Shown here: one piece after another, positions 43,250 through 54,156 of the stretch
Numbering within the stretch: position 1 is the stretch's first letter
How the letters are laid out: every line of letters begins with the position of its first letter
Assembly (NCBI GenBank): GCA_963816435.1
Contig: CAWFKS010000009.1
Span: 347,874-411,873 of the forward strand
Source: CAWFKS01 sp963816435
Lineage (GTDB): Bacteria > Pseudomonadota > Alphaproteobacteria > Rhizobiales > Rhizobiaceae
Reading direction: 5' to 3'
DNA: 64,000 nt
Notes under the pieces: model-generated
The model's database searches: none
Seen by the model: only the letters and a program-made list of their open reading frames with translations
What the model was told of the DNA's origin: nothing
Made by a program: the position numbers and the translations under genes

Positions 43250-44487
43250 CTGCGGCCATACCTCGAGACGCCGAAGCCGAGCACGACCACGGCAGCCGCG
43301 ATCACGCCGAGCCCGGCCACGCCCCACAGCGTCGAGGTGCCGACGGTGACGCGGAAGCTGGCGCTGTCGGAGGCGCCGCCGCCGTTCGCCCTCACCGATA
43401 CCACGTAGTCGCCGGCGATCGCCTTGTCGGACGGCGTCATGGAGACGGCCACCTCGGTCGTGTCGCCGGGCGCGATCTGGTCGATCTTCTCGGGATTGAA
43501 CGTCACGTCCCAGCCCGACGGCGGGCTGGCCGAGAAGCCGACGCCCTGCGCGGGTGCGGTTCCGGTGTTTTCGACCGTGAAGTTGAAGGTGCGCTTCTCG
43601 CCGGCCGTCGCCTCGCCCGAAAGCCGGCCGCCGGGGCCCGACAGCGCCAGTTTCGGCTGGCCGGTGATGTCGAGCACGAGCTGCTGCTGCGCCGAGACGT
43701 CGCCGTCGGAAGCCGCCACCACCACCGGATACTGCCCGGCCTCAACGCCGTCGGGCGGCGTCACCGAGACCTTGAGGTCCTTCGACTTGCCGGCTTCGAG
43801 CGGCAGGCTGGTCAGCTCCTGCTGGCCGTACTGCTCCTTGAACGTCACCTGGAAGCCGGGAGGCGCCTTGGCGAGCAGGTTGACCGTGGTGTCCTGCTGG
43901 CCCTCGTTCTTGGCCGTCACCTTGAAGTCGAAGCTCGACTTCGGCGTGCCGCGCAGCGCCGGCAGGTCGGGATGCAGCGTCAGCTTGGCCGGTTGCGTGT
44001 CGGTCAGCGTCAGCGCGATCGGCAGCGACAGGTTTTCGCTGCCGGTGCCGGCGACGGTGAACTTGTAGTCGCCCTTCGGCGCGTCCTTGGGCGGCGTGAC
44101 GTCGAGGGTGAGATCGACGGTGTCGTCGGTCGGCGCGATTGCCGCCGCGACCGCGCGGCTGCCGCCCTGCAGGCCCCAGTGCCAGCCGTCCGGCAGGCCC
44201 TTGACGGCGAGCTCGACGCGCTCGGGCGGCAGGCCCTTGTTGGTGAGCTTCAGGTTCACGGTGATCGTGTCGCCGCCCTGCGCGGTGAAAGCGGGATAGG
44301 GCGTCGTCAGCCACAGGCCCTGCACCTTCCCGGGCGGCGCTTCCGCCGAACCGTTCATCGTGGCCGGGGCGGCCCCTTCCTGGGCGCTGGCGTTGAGCGG
44401 CGCGGCGAGCGCCAGGCCAGCGGCCAGGGCGGGAACGATCAGGGCGGCGGGAAGAATTTTGCGCACAGCGAAAGGCGCAGAAATCAT
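43246..44487 (-). CDS. NEW3-repeat membrane-anchored protein, first gene of an ABC export-type operon
   Basis: This intact 413-residue envelope protein has a signal peptide (about residues 1-36, LIVPALAAGLALAAPLNASA), three Ig-like NEW3 repeats and a C-terminal membrane helix (LWGVAGLGVIAAAVVVLGFG) followed by a short Arg-rich cytoplasmic end. Each repeat ends in a similar beta-hairpin: DAPKGDYKFTVAGTG, GVEAGQYPVVVAASDG and AIAGDYVVSVRANGGG. It would sit on the outer face of the inner membrane. I prefer ATG 44487 (GGAGAG 6 nt upstream) to ATG 44499. It is coupled by overlap to the ATPase gene, so it is likely the extracytoplasmic partner of the exporter. No enzyme motif is visible and the function is unknown. 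Confidence 0.85.
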   Translation of the reverse strand: MISAPFAVRKILPAALIVPALAAGLALAAPLNASAQEGAAPATMNGSAEAPPGKVQGLWLTTPYPAFTAQGGDTITVNLKLTNKGLPPERVELAVKGLPDGWHWGLQGGSRAVAAAIAPTDDTVDLTLDVTPPKDAPKGDYKFTVAGTGSENLSLPIALTLTDTQPAKLTLHPDLPALRGTPKSSFDFKVTAKNEGQQDTTVNLLAKAPPGFQVTFKEQYGQQELTSLPLEAGKSKDLKVSVTPPDGVEAGQYPVVVAASDGDVSAQQQLVLDITGQPKLALSGPGGRLSGEATAGEKRTFNFTVENTGTAPAQGVGFSASPPSGWDVTFNPEKIDQIAPGDTTEVAVSMTPSDKAIAGDYVVSVRANGGGASDSASFRVTVGTSTLWGVAGLGVIAAAVVVLGFGVSRYGRR

Positions 44488-44966
44488 GGTTCTCTCCATG
44501 CTTCAGCGACGTTGCACAGCCTGTGTTTCGGGTCGAAACAAGGCGTGAGGCGGTCGAAAGATCGCCCCGATTGTGGCGGCAATTCGTCCAAAAAATTACG
44601 GATCGGAAAGGTTCGAGGAAGGCGCGAGAGCAGCCGAATCGGCGCCCGCACCCTTGCAATCCCGGGCTTTGCGGCACGCTCCGCCGCACCGCGGGCGCGC
44701 TTTCCCCGCCAAATTGTCGCAGCCTCTTGCGCGTCCGGACGGCCGGTTTCAGCGGGCACTCGCCCTCGGCACCGCGGTTCTGCTACAAGCCCGATCGCCG
44801 CGCCGGCTTGCCGAATTGATCCGGACGGGATGAAATGGCGACTGGCCGCTCGTCCTGCGCCGCCGGCCCGGCATCCCTGGAACTGGAGACAGACACCGAT
44901 GGAAGACCCCTCGCTGGAGGAAAGTAGCCGCTCCGGCGGAGCCCGCTCGCGGAGGCCCGCCGGACG
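44488..44966. other. Intergenic region between the divergent NEW3 and deacetylase genes
   Basis: This 479-nt region between divergent genes must hold both promoters, but I recognise no consensus -35/-10 pair. A short AT-richer patch (AAAAAATTACGGAT, near 44590) stands out. Near the right end a 23-codon frame starting at 44899 (MEDPSLEESS...) ends in a TGA overlapping the deacetylase ATG; it could be a leader peptide or chance. No RNA gene or repeat is seen. Confidence 0.4.
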
Positions 44967-46160
44967 ATGAACACCCGCACAGCCCCCAGCCGCGAGGAAT
45001 GCCTCGCCGTCATCGGCGACCTGATCGCCTTCCCCACCGTCTCCCGCAATCCCAACAAGGACCTGCTCGCCTACGCCGAGGATCTTCTGGCCCGCAACGG
45101 CGTCGCCAGCGAGATCATCTGGAACGAGGACCAGAGCAAGGGCAACCTGTGGGCGACCATCGGCCCCGCCGACCGGCCGGGCATCATCCTGTCGGGCCAC
45201 AGCGACGTCGTGCCGGTCGAGGGACAGGACTGGACGAGCGACCCGTTCGAGCTGCGCCAGGCCGGCGACCGCGTGTTCGGGCGCGGCACCTGCGACATGA
45301 AGGGCTTCGTCGGGCTGATGCTGGCCTTCGTGCCCTACTTCGCCAAATGCGACCTCAAGGTGCCGATCCATCTCGCCATATCCTATGACGAGGAGGTCGG
45401 CTGCACCGGCGTGCGCAGCCTCGTCAGCCGCATCGCCGACATGCCCGTCAAACCGGCGCTCTGCATCGTCGGCGAGCCGACATCCATGCAGGTGATCCTC
45501 GGCCACAAGGGCGGCGCGGTGTTCCGCGTCGAGGTGACCGGCCAGCCGGCCCATTCGAGCCTCGCGCCGACCGCCGTCAACGCCATCGAATACGCCGCCG
45601 AGATCATCGGCTTCATCAAGCAGGTGGCCGACGAGCAGGCCGAGTCGGGCCCCCACGACCACGATTTCGACGTGCCCTATTCGACCGTCTCGGTGACGCT
45701 GATCGAGGGCGGCACCGCCCAGAACATCATTCCCGGCAGCTGCGAATTCCGCTTCGGCATCCGCGCCCTGCCGGCCGTCGAGCCTCGCGCCATCGTCGAC
45801 AAGCTGGAGGAGCGCATCGCCGAGGAGATCCTGCCGCGCATGAAGGCGATCTCGCCGCGCGCCGGCGTCACCATAGAGCCGATCGTGGAAGTGCCGGGCC
45901 TCGACACCGAGCCGGAACATCCGGCGGTGACCTTCATGAAGCGGCTGGTCGGCCGCAACGACCACGCCAAGGTCGCCTACGGCACCGAGGCCGGCCTGTT
46001 CAGCGTCAATGCCGGGGTCGTCTCGATCGTCTGCGGGCCGGGCTCGATCGAGCAGGCGCACAAGGCCGACGAGTTCCTCGACCTCGATCAGGTCGACCGC
46101 TGTCGCGACATGATGCAGCGCCTCGCCGACCAGCTGGAGCGCTCCGGCCTCGACTGGTGA
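44967..46160 (+). CDS. argE: M20 metallopeptidase, acetylornithine deacetylase (ArgE)-like
   Basis: This intact 397-residue zinc amidohydrolase of the M20/ArgE family has metal-site motifs LSGHSDVVPVEGQDW (His, Asp), GRGTCDMKGFVGLML (Asp), SYDEEVGCTGVRSL (Glu pair), CIVGEPTSM and GSIEQAHKADEFL (His). ArgE removes acetyl from N-acetylornithine in arginine synthesis; many rhizobia have several paralogs acting on other N-acyl compounds, so a catabolic role next to transporters is equally possible. The start at 44967 is followed by NTRTAPSREECLAVIGDLIA. It stands alone on the plus strand and converges on the hydrolase gene. Confidence 0.82.
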   Translation: MNTRTAPSREECLAVIGDLIAFPTVSRNPNKDLLAYAEDLLARNGVASEIIWNEDQSKGNLWATIGPADRPGIILSGHSDVVPVEGQDWTSDPFELRQAGDRVFGRGTCDMKGFVGLMLAFVPYFAKCDLKVPIHLAISYDEEVGCTGVRSLVSRIADMPVKPALCIVGEPTSMQVILGHKGGAVFRVEVTGQPAHSSLAPTAVNAIEYAAEIIGFIKQVADEQAESGPHDHDFDVPYSTVSVTLIEGGTAQNIIPGSCEFRFGIRALPAVEPRAIVDKLEERIAEEILPRMKAISPRAGVTIEPIVEVPGLDTEPEHPAVTFMKRLVGRNDHAKVAYGTEAGLFSVNAGVVSIVCGPGSIEQAHKADEFLDLDQVDRCRDMMQRLADQLERSGLDW

Positions 46161-46170
46161 GGCAGCCGGC

Positions 46171-46200
46171 GGCCGGGGCGAACAGCCGTCTGCCCGGGCC
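46171..46200. terminator. Hairpin in the argE/hydrolase convergent gap
   Basis: GGCCGGGGC (46171-46179) pairs with GCCCGGGCC (46192-46200), 9 positions with one mismatch, in the 42-nt gap between two converging stop codons. It is placed as a shared bidirectional hairpin but has no T tract on either side. Confidence 0.4.
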
Positions 46201-46202
46201 GC

Positions 46203-47153
46203 CTACTTGTGCTTGAACAGCAGCTTGCAGTCGCCGACGTGGTCGGTGATCGAGGCCAGCCACTGTCTCGCCGCCGCCTCCTTCGCCACGTAGGCGTCGA
46301 GGAAGGCCAGCGTCAGTTGCTCGACGGCGGCCCGTTGCGCCGGCACGTCCGGCTCGACGCGCGAGAACGCGCCGAGATAGTGGTCTGCGTCCTCCAGCAC
46401 GGCCAGATACTTGTCTCCCGGCGGCGCGAATTCATAGGGCTCGACCTTCCAGTGCCAGTCCTGCCCCTTGGCCCCGCCGTCGCGCGTGCCGGTGACGTTC
46501 AGCATCGGCCCGGTGATGCCGTCCCACGAGCCCTTTCGAAGCCCCTGCTGGTCGAGTCCCTGGGCGCTGAGCAGGATCGCGGCCGAAAGCCGGTCGTCGC
46601 GGAAGCTGCGCGCGCCCTGCCCCGGCACGTCGATCTCCGCCCCGGCGAAGAGCTGCGACGTGTAGGCGCCGAACGAATGGCCGGCGATGGCGAGCGGCAG
46701 CGCGGCTTCCGGCGCGCCGCACGTCGCCGCGAGGATTTCCCCGGCGCCGTCCAGCACCCTGCGCACGATCTCCACCCGTTCCAGCCAGTAGCGCGGCGTG
46801 TGCAGTATTTCGAACATGCGCGGGCTGATGGCCGGCATCGAGGTCCATCTGGTCAGGTCCGGACTGTCGGGATCGACGCCGAGTTCCGGCTCCGCCCGCG
46901 CCACCGCCGCGACGGAATCCGCGAAAGGTCGGATGCGCGACGAAATAGCCGTGCGCGGCCCAGTGCTCCGAAAGCGTCTGGTAGTCGCGGCCGCTCGCGC
47001 CGAGCCCGTGGCAGAACACCACGAAGGCCCGCGGCGGCGCCCCCTCCGGCCAGCGGCAGGTGAGCGTCAGCGCCGCCTCGCCGCGTCCGACGGTCACCTC
47101 GTGCGAGACCCGGACGGCAAGCGGCGCGGCGGAAGATGTGTAGTTGTCGGCGG

Positions 47154-47157
<4 letters not shown>
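46203..47157 (-). CDS. Alpha/beta hydrolase (lipase/dienelactone-type)
   Basis: This alpha/beta-hydrolase fold protein has about 317 residues after repair. The oxyanion segment FVVFCHGLGASGRDYQTLSE, the nucleophile elbow AIAGHSFGAYTSQLF (Ser) and a late His in VLEDADHYLGAFS make a plausible triad. It resembles predicted dienelactone hydrolases and PAF-acetylhydrolase-like esterases; no signal peptide is seen, so it is cytoplasmic. One indel near 46930 breaks the frame after FVAHPTF. The start at 47157 overlaps the DppF-like gene stop (ATGA), so it belongs to the peptide-transporter operon and may process the imported compound. Confidence 0.82.
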
Positions 47158-48175
<1,018 letters not shown>

Positions 48176-48179
<4 letters not shown>

Positions 48180-50102
48180 GTTTCCACCCTCAGGTCGAGT
48201 TCGTCGGCGCGCACGCAGCGCACCTGCCGCGTATGGCCCCTGAGCGGGATCGGCCGGTCGCACATGCCCTGCCTGTAATGATCGCAGCGGTTGGAGAACC
48301 GGCATCCGTCGGGCCACGAGCCGGGTTTCGGCACGACGCCCCGGATCGTCGGCAGCGGCGGCTGCCGGTCGGACGCGTGCGGCATCGCCGCCAGCAGCCC
48401 CGCCGTGTAGGGATGGCGCGGCTTGGCGAACAGCTCGTCGACCGGCGCCATTTCCACGATCTCGCCGGCATACATCACCGCGATGCGGTCGCACACGTCG
48501 GCCGCCACCGCGAGATCGTGCGTGACGAACAGGATCGCCATGCCGAATTCCTGTTGCAGGTCGCGGAACAGGTCGAGGATTTCCTGCTGCACGGTCACGT
48601 CGAGCGCGGTCGTCGGCTCGTCGGCGATCAGCAGTTTCGGATCGCAGCTCAATGCCCGCGCGATTGCGATGCGCTGCGCCATGCCGCCGGACAATTCGTG
48701 CGGATAGGCCTTCGCCCGCTCCTCCGGCCGGGGGATGCCGACCCGGTCGATCAGCTCGACCGCCCGCGCCCAGGCGTCGGCCTTCGACAGCCCCTTCTTG
48801 GCGCGCAGCACCTCGGCGATCTGGTCGCCGACGGTGAAGGCGGGGTTGAGGCTGGTCGTCGGGTCCTGGAAGACCATGGCAACGTCGTTGCCGCGAACCG
48901 CTTCCATCCGGCGTTCCGGAAGCGCGCGCAGCTCCGTGCCGTCGAGCGTTATCGTGCCGTGGGTGGAGCGGCCGCCGGCCCCGATCAGCCCGAGGATGGA
49001 AAGCCCGGTCAGCGTCTTGCCGCTGCCGGATTCGCCGACAAGGCCCAGCGTCTCGCCGCGCCCGATGCGAGAACGACAGATTGGTGATGACGGGCACCTC
49101 GACGCCATCCGTCGGCGACACCACGACCTGCAGCCCCTCGACCGTCAGCACGGCGTCGCGCACGGGCTGCGGCGCGCACGTGCTTGCCTCGGCGATCGCG
49201 TTGAAGCGTTCCGAGGGAGCCGTCGGCTTCACGCCGACGGCGATGCCGCGGCCGATCGAATCGCGCAGAACGTCGCCGAGCAGGTTGACGGAAAGGACCG
49301 TCAGCACGATCGCGACGCCCGGCGGAATGGCGAGGAACCAGTCGAGTTCCATGAAGCTCGCCGCCGTGTTGAGCATCGTGCCCCAGCTGGCGTTCGGCGG
49401 CTGCACGCCGAGGCCGATGAAACTGAGGCCGGCTTCGGCAAGCAGCACGGCGCCGACCGTCAGCGTCACCTGCACGATCAGCGGCGGCGCGATGTTGGGA
49501 AAGATATGGCGCAGCAGGATGCGCCTGTCGGAGGCACCGACGACGCGTGCCGATTTCACGTAGACTTCCTCGCGCTCCGTGAGCACGACGCCGCGCGCCA
49601 GCCGCAGGAAGGACGTGGAAAACAGGATGCCCAGCGCGATCATCGCGCGATGCAGCCCCGGTCCGAGGATGGCGATGATGACGATCGCCACCATGATGCC
49701 GGGGATCGACACGATCGCCTCGACCAGCCGCATCACGACCCAGTCCCACCAGCCGCCGCGATAGCCGATATAGAGGCCGAGCGGCACGCCGAGCAGGACG
49801 GCGAGCGACGTCGCCTCCGCGGCCGCTATGATGGCGATGCGGCAACCGACGATCAGCCGGCTGAGCACGTCGCGGCCGAGATCGTCGGTGCCGAGCCAAT
49901 GTGCCGCCGACGGACCCTGCAGCGCGTGGATCAGGTCCTGCTTCAGCGCGTCGTAGGGCGCGATCCAGTTGGCGCCGACAGCGAGGATGACGAGCAATGC
50001 GAGAAAGGCCGCCGCCGGCACCGTGATCGCGTAGAAGGAGACGCGCTTCGCCCTCGCGCGTGCTGAAGCGGGTGTGGGCGCGGCCGCGGAATCGATGCTC
50101 AC
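48176..50102 (-). CDS. Fused Dpp-type permease (DppC-like) and ATPase (DppD-like)
   Basis: One continuous gene of about 641 residues encodes both a permease and an ATPase. Residues 1 to about 295 are a DppC-like permease (HWLGTDDLGRDVLSRLIVG, the EAA-loop VYVKSARVVGASDRRILLRH, LAEAGLSFIGLGVQPPNASW). After a linker (AVGVKPTAPSERFNAIAEAS) comes a DppD-like ATPase with Walker A VGESGSGKTLT, signature ELSGGMAQRIAIARALS, Walker B LLIADEPTTALDVT and Cys-rich CRFSNRCDHYRQGMC. Such permease/ATP-binding fusions are known in peptide/nickel-type transporters. One extra base near 49068 interrupts the ATPase just before Walker A. The start is GTG at 50102, overlapping the DppB-like stop (GTGA). Confidence 0.87.
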
Positions 50103-51043
50103 GACGGCCGCGCCTTCGGGTTGAGGTAGCCGTAGATGATGTCGGTGACGAGCTGGACGCTCACCACCAGCCCGACCATGACCAGCACCAGCCCCTGGAT
50201 CATCGGAATGTCCTGCTGGCGCACGGCGGTGATGGCGAGCGTGCCGAGCCCGTTGATGACGAAGACCTGCTCGACGATCAGCGCGCCGCCGAGCAGCACG
50301 GTGATCTGGAACGACAGCACCGCCACGACCGGCACCAGCGCGTTCTTCAGCGCGTGCTTGAAGATCACGCGGCGCCGCGACAGCCCCTGGGCGCGTGCGG
50401 CGCGGATATAGTCCTGCTGCAGCACGCCGACCATGGCCGAGCGCACCTGCCTGGCGATCGCAGCGCTCGAGGCGAGCCCCAGCGCCACAGCCGGCAGCGT
50501 GACGCTGCGCAGCCATTCCCATGGAGATGTCGAGATCGGCGTGAAGCCGGTCGCCGGGAACCAGCGAAGGCCGACGGCGAAGATGGCGGCCAGCAGCAGC
50601 CCGAACCAGAAATTGGGGATAGCCTGCCCGAACGTGGCACCGAGCGTGGCCAATCTGTCGACCAGCGAGCGCGGCCTGAGCGCCGCCGCGATGCCGGCCG
50701 CCAGTCCGACGACGATGGCGATCAGCGCCGAGACCGCCGTGAGGGAGAGCGTGACGGGAAGCCGCTGCATCACCGCATCCGACACGCTCACGCTGTTGAA
50801 GTAGGAGCTGCCCAGGTCCCCCCGGGCAGCCCTGCCGAGCCATTGCACGTACTGGACGTAGATCGGCTCGTTCAGACCCATCCGCTCGCGCAGCATCTCG
50901 TGCTGCTCTTTCGTTCCGTAGTCGCCGAGGATCAGATCGACCGGATCACTCGGCAACAGCGATGTGAACGAAAACGTCAGCACCGACACGATGAACAGGA
51001 GCGGCACCAGTGCGAGCAGCCGCTGGACGACGAGTCTGAGCAT
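50099..51043 (-). CDS. Dpp/Opp-type ABC transporter permease (DppB-like)
   Basis: This intact 314-residue inner-membrane permease opens LRLVVQRLLALVPLLFIVSV, the usual DppB first helix, and has LGSSYFNSVSVSDAVMQRLP, GQAIPNFWFGLLLAAIFAVG, the coupling loop QDYIRAARAQGLSRRRVIFK and VFVINGLGTLAITAVRQQDI. It pairs with the permease half of the fused gene that follows with a 4-nt overlap. It starts 12 nt after the binding-protein gene stop. Confidence 0.92.
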   Translation of the reverse strand: MLRLVVQRLLALVPLLFIVSVLTFSFTSLLPSDPVDLILGDYGTKEQHEMLRERMGLNEPIYVQYVQWLGRAARGDLGSSYFNSVSVSDAVMQRLPVTLSLTAVSALIAIVVGLAAGIAAALRPRSLVDRLATLGATFGQAIPNFWFGLLLAAIFAVGLRWFPATGFTPISTSPWEWLRSVTLPAVALGLASSAAIARQVRSAMVGVLQQDYIRAARAQGLSRRRVIFKHALKNALVPVVAVLSFQITVLLGGALIVEQVFVINGLGTLAITAVRQQDIPMIQGLVLVMVGLVVSVQLVTDIIYGYLNPKARPS

Positions 51044-51055
51044 GGGACCTTGTTG

Positions 51056-52582
51056 CTACTTGTTGGCCTTCAGGCCCCTCAGATTGATCGAATCCTCGCC
51101 GTAGCGGTAGACGACCGTCGGGTTGTTGGCGGTCGCTTCGCTGACGCCGATCAGGATCGGCGAGTTGGCGACAAAGATCAGGAACGCCTCCTTGGCCAGC
51201 TGCGCCGCCATCTTCTTGTAGATCGGCGCCCGCACCTTGACGTCCGGCGATTCCAGCCCGGCCTCGGCCAGGGACAGAAGTTCCTCGCTGGGCTTGGTCT
51301 TGAACGGGTTGTACGCGGCGTCCTGGTAGATGTAGCGCAGCGCCAGGAACTTGGGATCGGTGTTGGTGTTCCACACGAGGTTGGTCGCGGGGAAATCGGT
51401 GGTGCGGCTGCGGCGGGCCAGCGTGCCCGGTTCGACCGGCACGATGTTCATCGTGATGCCGATTTCCTTGAAGAAGCCGGCCAGCGCTTCCAGCCGCGAC
51501 TGGTAGATCGGGATCGACGGCATGTCGAAGGTGAAGCCGTCCGGGAAGGCGGACTTTGCCATGTACTCCTTCGCCTTGTCGACGTCATAGGCATAGACGC
51601 CTTCCAGATCCGGGTTGTAGGCCCAGTTGCCCTTCGCATAAGGCTGGTAGGAATCGTCGGCCAGGCCGAACAGCACCGCCTTTCCGAACGCCGCGCGGTC
51701 GATGGAATGCGCCATCGCCAGACGCACGTTCCGGTCGGCGAATGCCGGCACGACCGTTCCGTCGCGGTCGGAAATGATGACGTGGTAGTTCAGGCCGCCC
51801 GTGTTGCGGATCAGCTTGAGGCCCGGCGAGCGATCAATGATCGCCGCCTGCGGGTTGGCGAGCCAGTTGCCGGCGTCGATCTGGCCGGTCTTGAGCGCGT
51901 TCAGCCTTGCCGTGTCGTCCGGCATCTCCCACACCTCGTAGCGGGCAAGGCCGATCTTGTCCTTGTCCCAGTAGGTCGGATTGGGCGTGTAGACCTGCAC
52001 TTCGCCTTCGCGCGATTCTTCCTTGCTGTAGACGTAGGGACCGGTGCCGATCGGATTGCGGTCGATCGCCGGATCGGCCATCGCGGCGGGCGCGAGCATC
52101 ATGCCGCCGGTGAAGCACAGGCTGTCGATGATCGCCGGATCGGGCTCTTTGAGCTTGATCCGGAACGTGTATTCGTCGACGGGCTCGGCGCTTTCGACGG
52201 TCTTCAGCCCCTCGATGATGCCGAGCTTGACGCCGCGATTGATGTTGTCGGCGGCGACCTGCGCGTTGAAGGCCTCTCCATTGCTGAAGCTGATGCCTTC
52301 GCGCAGCTTGATCGTCACGTTCAGCCCGTCGATCTCGTAGCCGGTCGCCAGAAGCGGCACGTTCTCGCCCTCGGGAGACTTCTCGAAAAGCGATTCGTAG
52401 ACGGGGCGCAGATAGGGGACGCCGCTGCCGCTCTGCTGCTGCGGGTCCATGGTGATCAGCTTCACCTGTTCGGCGTATCTGAACGTGCCCGATGGTTCCG
52501 CGTTCGCCGCAACCGCCGACGCCATGGCCAGCCCGAAGCCCAGGACGGCGCTCGCCGCCAATGCTCTAGTCCACTTTCTCAT
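51056..52582 (-). CDS. Periplasmic solute-binding protein of the Dpp-type transporter (SBP family 5)
   Basis: This intact 508-residue protein has a signal peptide (RALAASAVLGFGLAMASAVA, cleavage after ANA) and the family 5 (DppA/OppA) fold: PEGENVPLLATGYEIDGLN, the conserved TIKLREGISFSNGEAFNAQ and RNPIGTGPYVYSKEE. Ligands of this family include peptides, nickel complexes, opines and sugars; nothing here fixes the ligand. Start ATG 52582 has GGGAGG upstream. It lies 48 nt after the CoA-transferase gene, so the transporter, CoA-transferase and hydrolase probably form one operon. Confidence 0.9.
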   Translation of the reverse strand: MRKWTRALAASAVLGFGLAMASAVAANAEPSGTFRYAEQVKLITMDPQQQSGSGVPYLRPVYESLFEKSPEGENVPLLATGYEIDGLNVTIKLREGISFSNGEAFNAQVAADNINRGVKLGIIEGLKTVESAEPVDEYTFRIKLKEPDPAIIDSLCFTGGMMLAPAAMADPAIDRNPIGTGPYVYSKEESREGEVQVYTPNPTYWDKDKIGLARYEVWEMPDDTARLNALKTGQIDAGNWLANPQAAIIDRSPGLKLIRNTGGLNYHVIISDRDGTVVPAFADRNVRLAMAHSIDRAAFGKAVLFGLADDSYQPYAKGNWAYNPDLEGVYAYDVDKAKEYMAKSAFPDGFTFDMPSIPIYQSRLEALAGFFKEIGITMNIVPVEPGTLARRSRTTDFPATNLVWNTNTDPKFLALRYIYQDAAYNPFKTKPSEELLSLAEAGLESPDVKVRAPIYKKMAAQLAKEAFLIFVANSPILIGVSEATANNPTVVYRYGEDSINLRGLKANK

Positions 52583-52630
52583 CCTTACCTCCCTTTGGTT
52601 CCGCCGGCATGCAGCCGGCGGCATTGAACC

Positions 52631-53942
52631 TCAGATCACCCCCGATGCCCGCAGGCGCGCGAGATCGTCCGCGCCGACGCCGAGGCCTTCCAGAACCGCC
52701 TCCGTGTCGGCGCCGAGTTCGGCCGGCGGCGCGGCGGGCGCCGTGGCGTCGCCGTTCACCTTGAAGCTCAGGCCCGGCACGTGGACCGCGCCCTCGTGGC
52801 CGTCGATGCGGATCTCGCTGGTCAGCTGGCGCGCACGCACCTGGCCCTCGGCCAGCACCTCGTCGAGCCGGCGCACCCGCGCGGCCGGCACGGCGGCATC
52901 CGCCAGGATCGTCTCCCACTCGGCGGCAGGCCGCGTGCGGAACGTCTCCTTGAGCGTGTCGCGCAGGCCGGCGAAATTCTTCTGGCGCTCGCCGACATTC
53001 GCCCAGCGCGCGTCTTCCAGTATGTCGCAGCGCCCGATCGCCTTGCACAGCTTGCGGAACTGCGAATCGTTGTTGGCCGCCAGCATCAGCACGCCGTCGG
53101 CCGTCTCGAAGGCGCCCGACGAGGGGCTGGCGCTCCACGCCTCGTTGCCGTTCTGCACCGGCTTCCAGCCCGCCGAAAGCTGCTGCGTCATCAGCGAGGC
53201 CATCAGCATCAGCGCGGTGTCCAGCATGGCGACGTCGACCTGCACGGCCTCGCCGGTGCGCCGCACCTCCATCAGCGCCGCCATCACCGCCATCGCCGCG
53301 TTCATGCCGGTCGCGTAGTCGACATAGGGCGCGCCCACCTTGGTCGGGCCGTCGCCCGGCTTGCCGGTGGTCAGCATGATGCCGCACATGCCCTGGATGA
53401 CGTGGTCGTAGGCCGGCCGCGGGCTCAGCGGCCCGTCCTGCCCATAGGCCGAGATCGAGCAGTAGACGATCTTCGGGTTGATCTCCCGCACCGCCTCGAA
53501 GCTCAGGCCCGAGCCGCTCGGCCACGCCCGGCTTGAAGTTCTCCACGAACACGTCGGCGCCGGCGATCATCCGCCTGACGAGCTCGATCCCCTCGGCCGA
53601 CTTGAGATTGATGGTGACCGACTTCTTGCCGGCGTTCTGCGTCAGGAACCCCAGCCCCATCCGGCGGTCGGCAAGGTCGGTCAGCGGTCCGCCGAGGCGC
53701 GTCCAGTCGCCCTCGCCCGGCTTCTCGATCTTCACCACCTCGGCGCCCATCAGCGCCATCTGGTAGGTCGCGTACGGCCCGGCCAGCACCTGGCTGAGGT
53801 CGATGACGCGCACGCCCTTGAGCGGCTGGAACATCACCGCCTCACGCCATGCTGTCGGCGAGCGCCGCGGGCCATGGCGCGGCGGCGTCGCGATGCCGGA
53901 AATTGCGGTCGCATCCCCCGACGGGGTGTCTTCAAAGCGCAT
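52631..53942 (-). CDS. CaiB/BaiF-family (class III) CoA-transferase
   Basis: This class III CoA-transferase moves CoA between carboxylic acids. Motifs are LKGVRVIDLSQVLAGPYATY, MGAEVVKIEKPGEGDWTR, VFVENFKPGVAERLG, ISAYGQDGPLSPRPAYDHVI and VQVDVAMLDTALMLMASLM. One indel near 53515 breaks the frame between the two lobes. The start is ambiguous: ATG 53942 has a strong GGGAGGAAAG site and gives 436 residues with a 36-residue N-terminal extension, while ATG 53834 gives the usual 400 residues with a weak site. It is first in the transporter operon and divergent from a LysR gene, suggesting that the imported compound or a product is activated to a CoA thioester. Confidence 0.85.
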
Positions 53943-54156
53943 CTTTCCTCCCTGTCCCGGCGCTTCCGGGCCGGCGGTCCTGCCGCCGTCCGCGCCCGTT
54001 GCGGGCACGGCATGCACGCTGTGGCCTCGCCTGCAGCGCGAAAGACTTCACGAGCGCCGGATCCGGTGTCGGCCGGCGTCTCCTCCGTGGGCGAACTTGC
54101 GCCGCCCGAGCGAAAAGAAATAGTCGAAAGTTTCTTCAACGTGATAAGTTTCGCTT

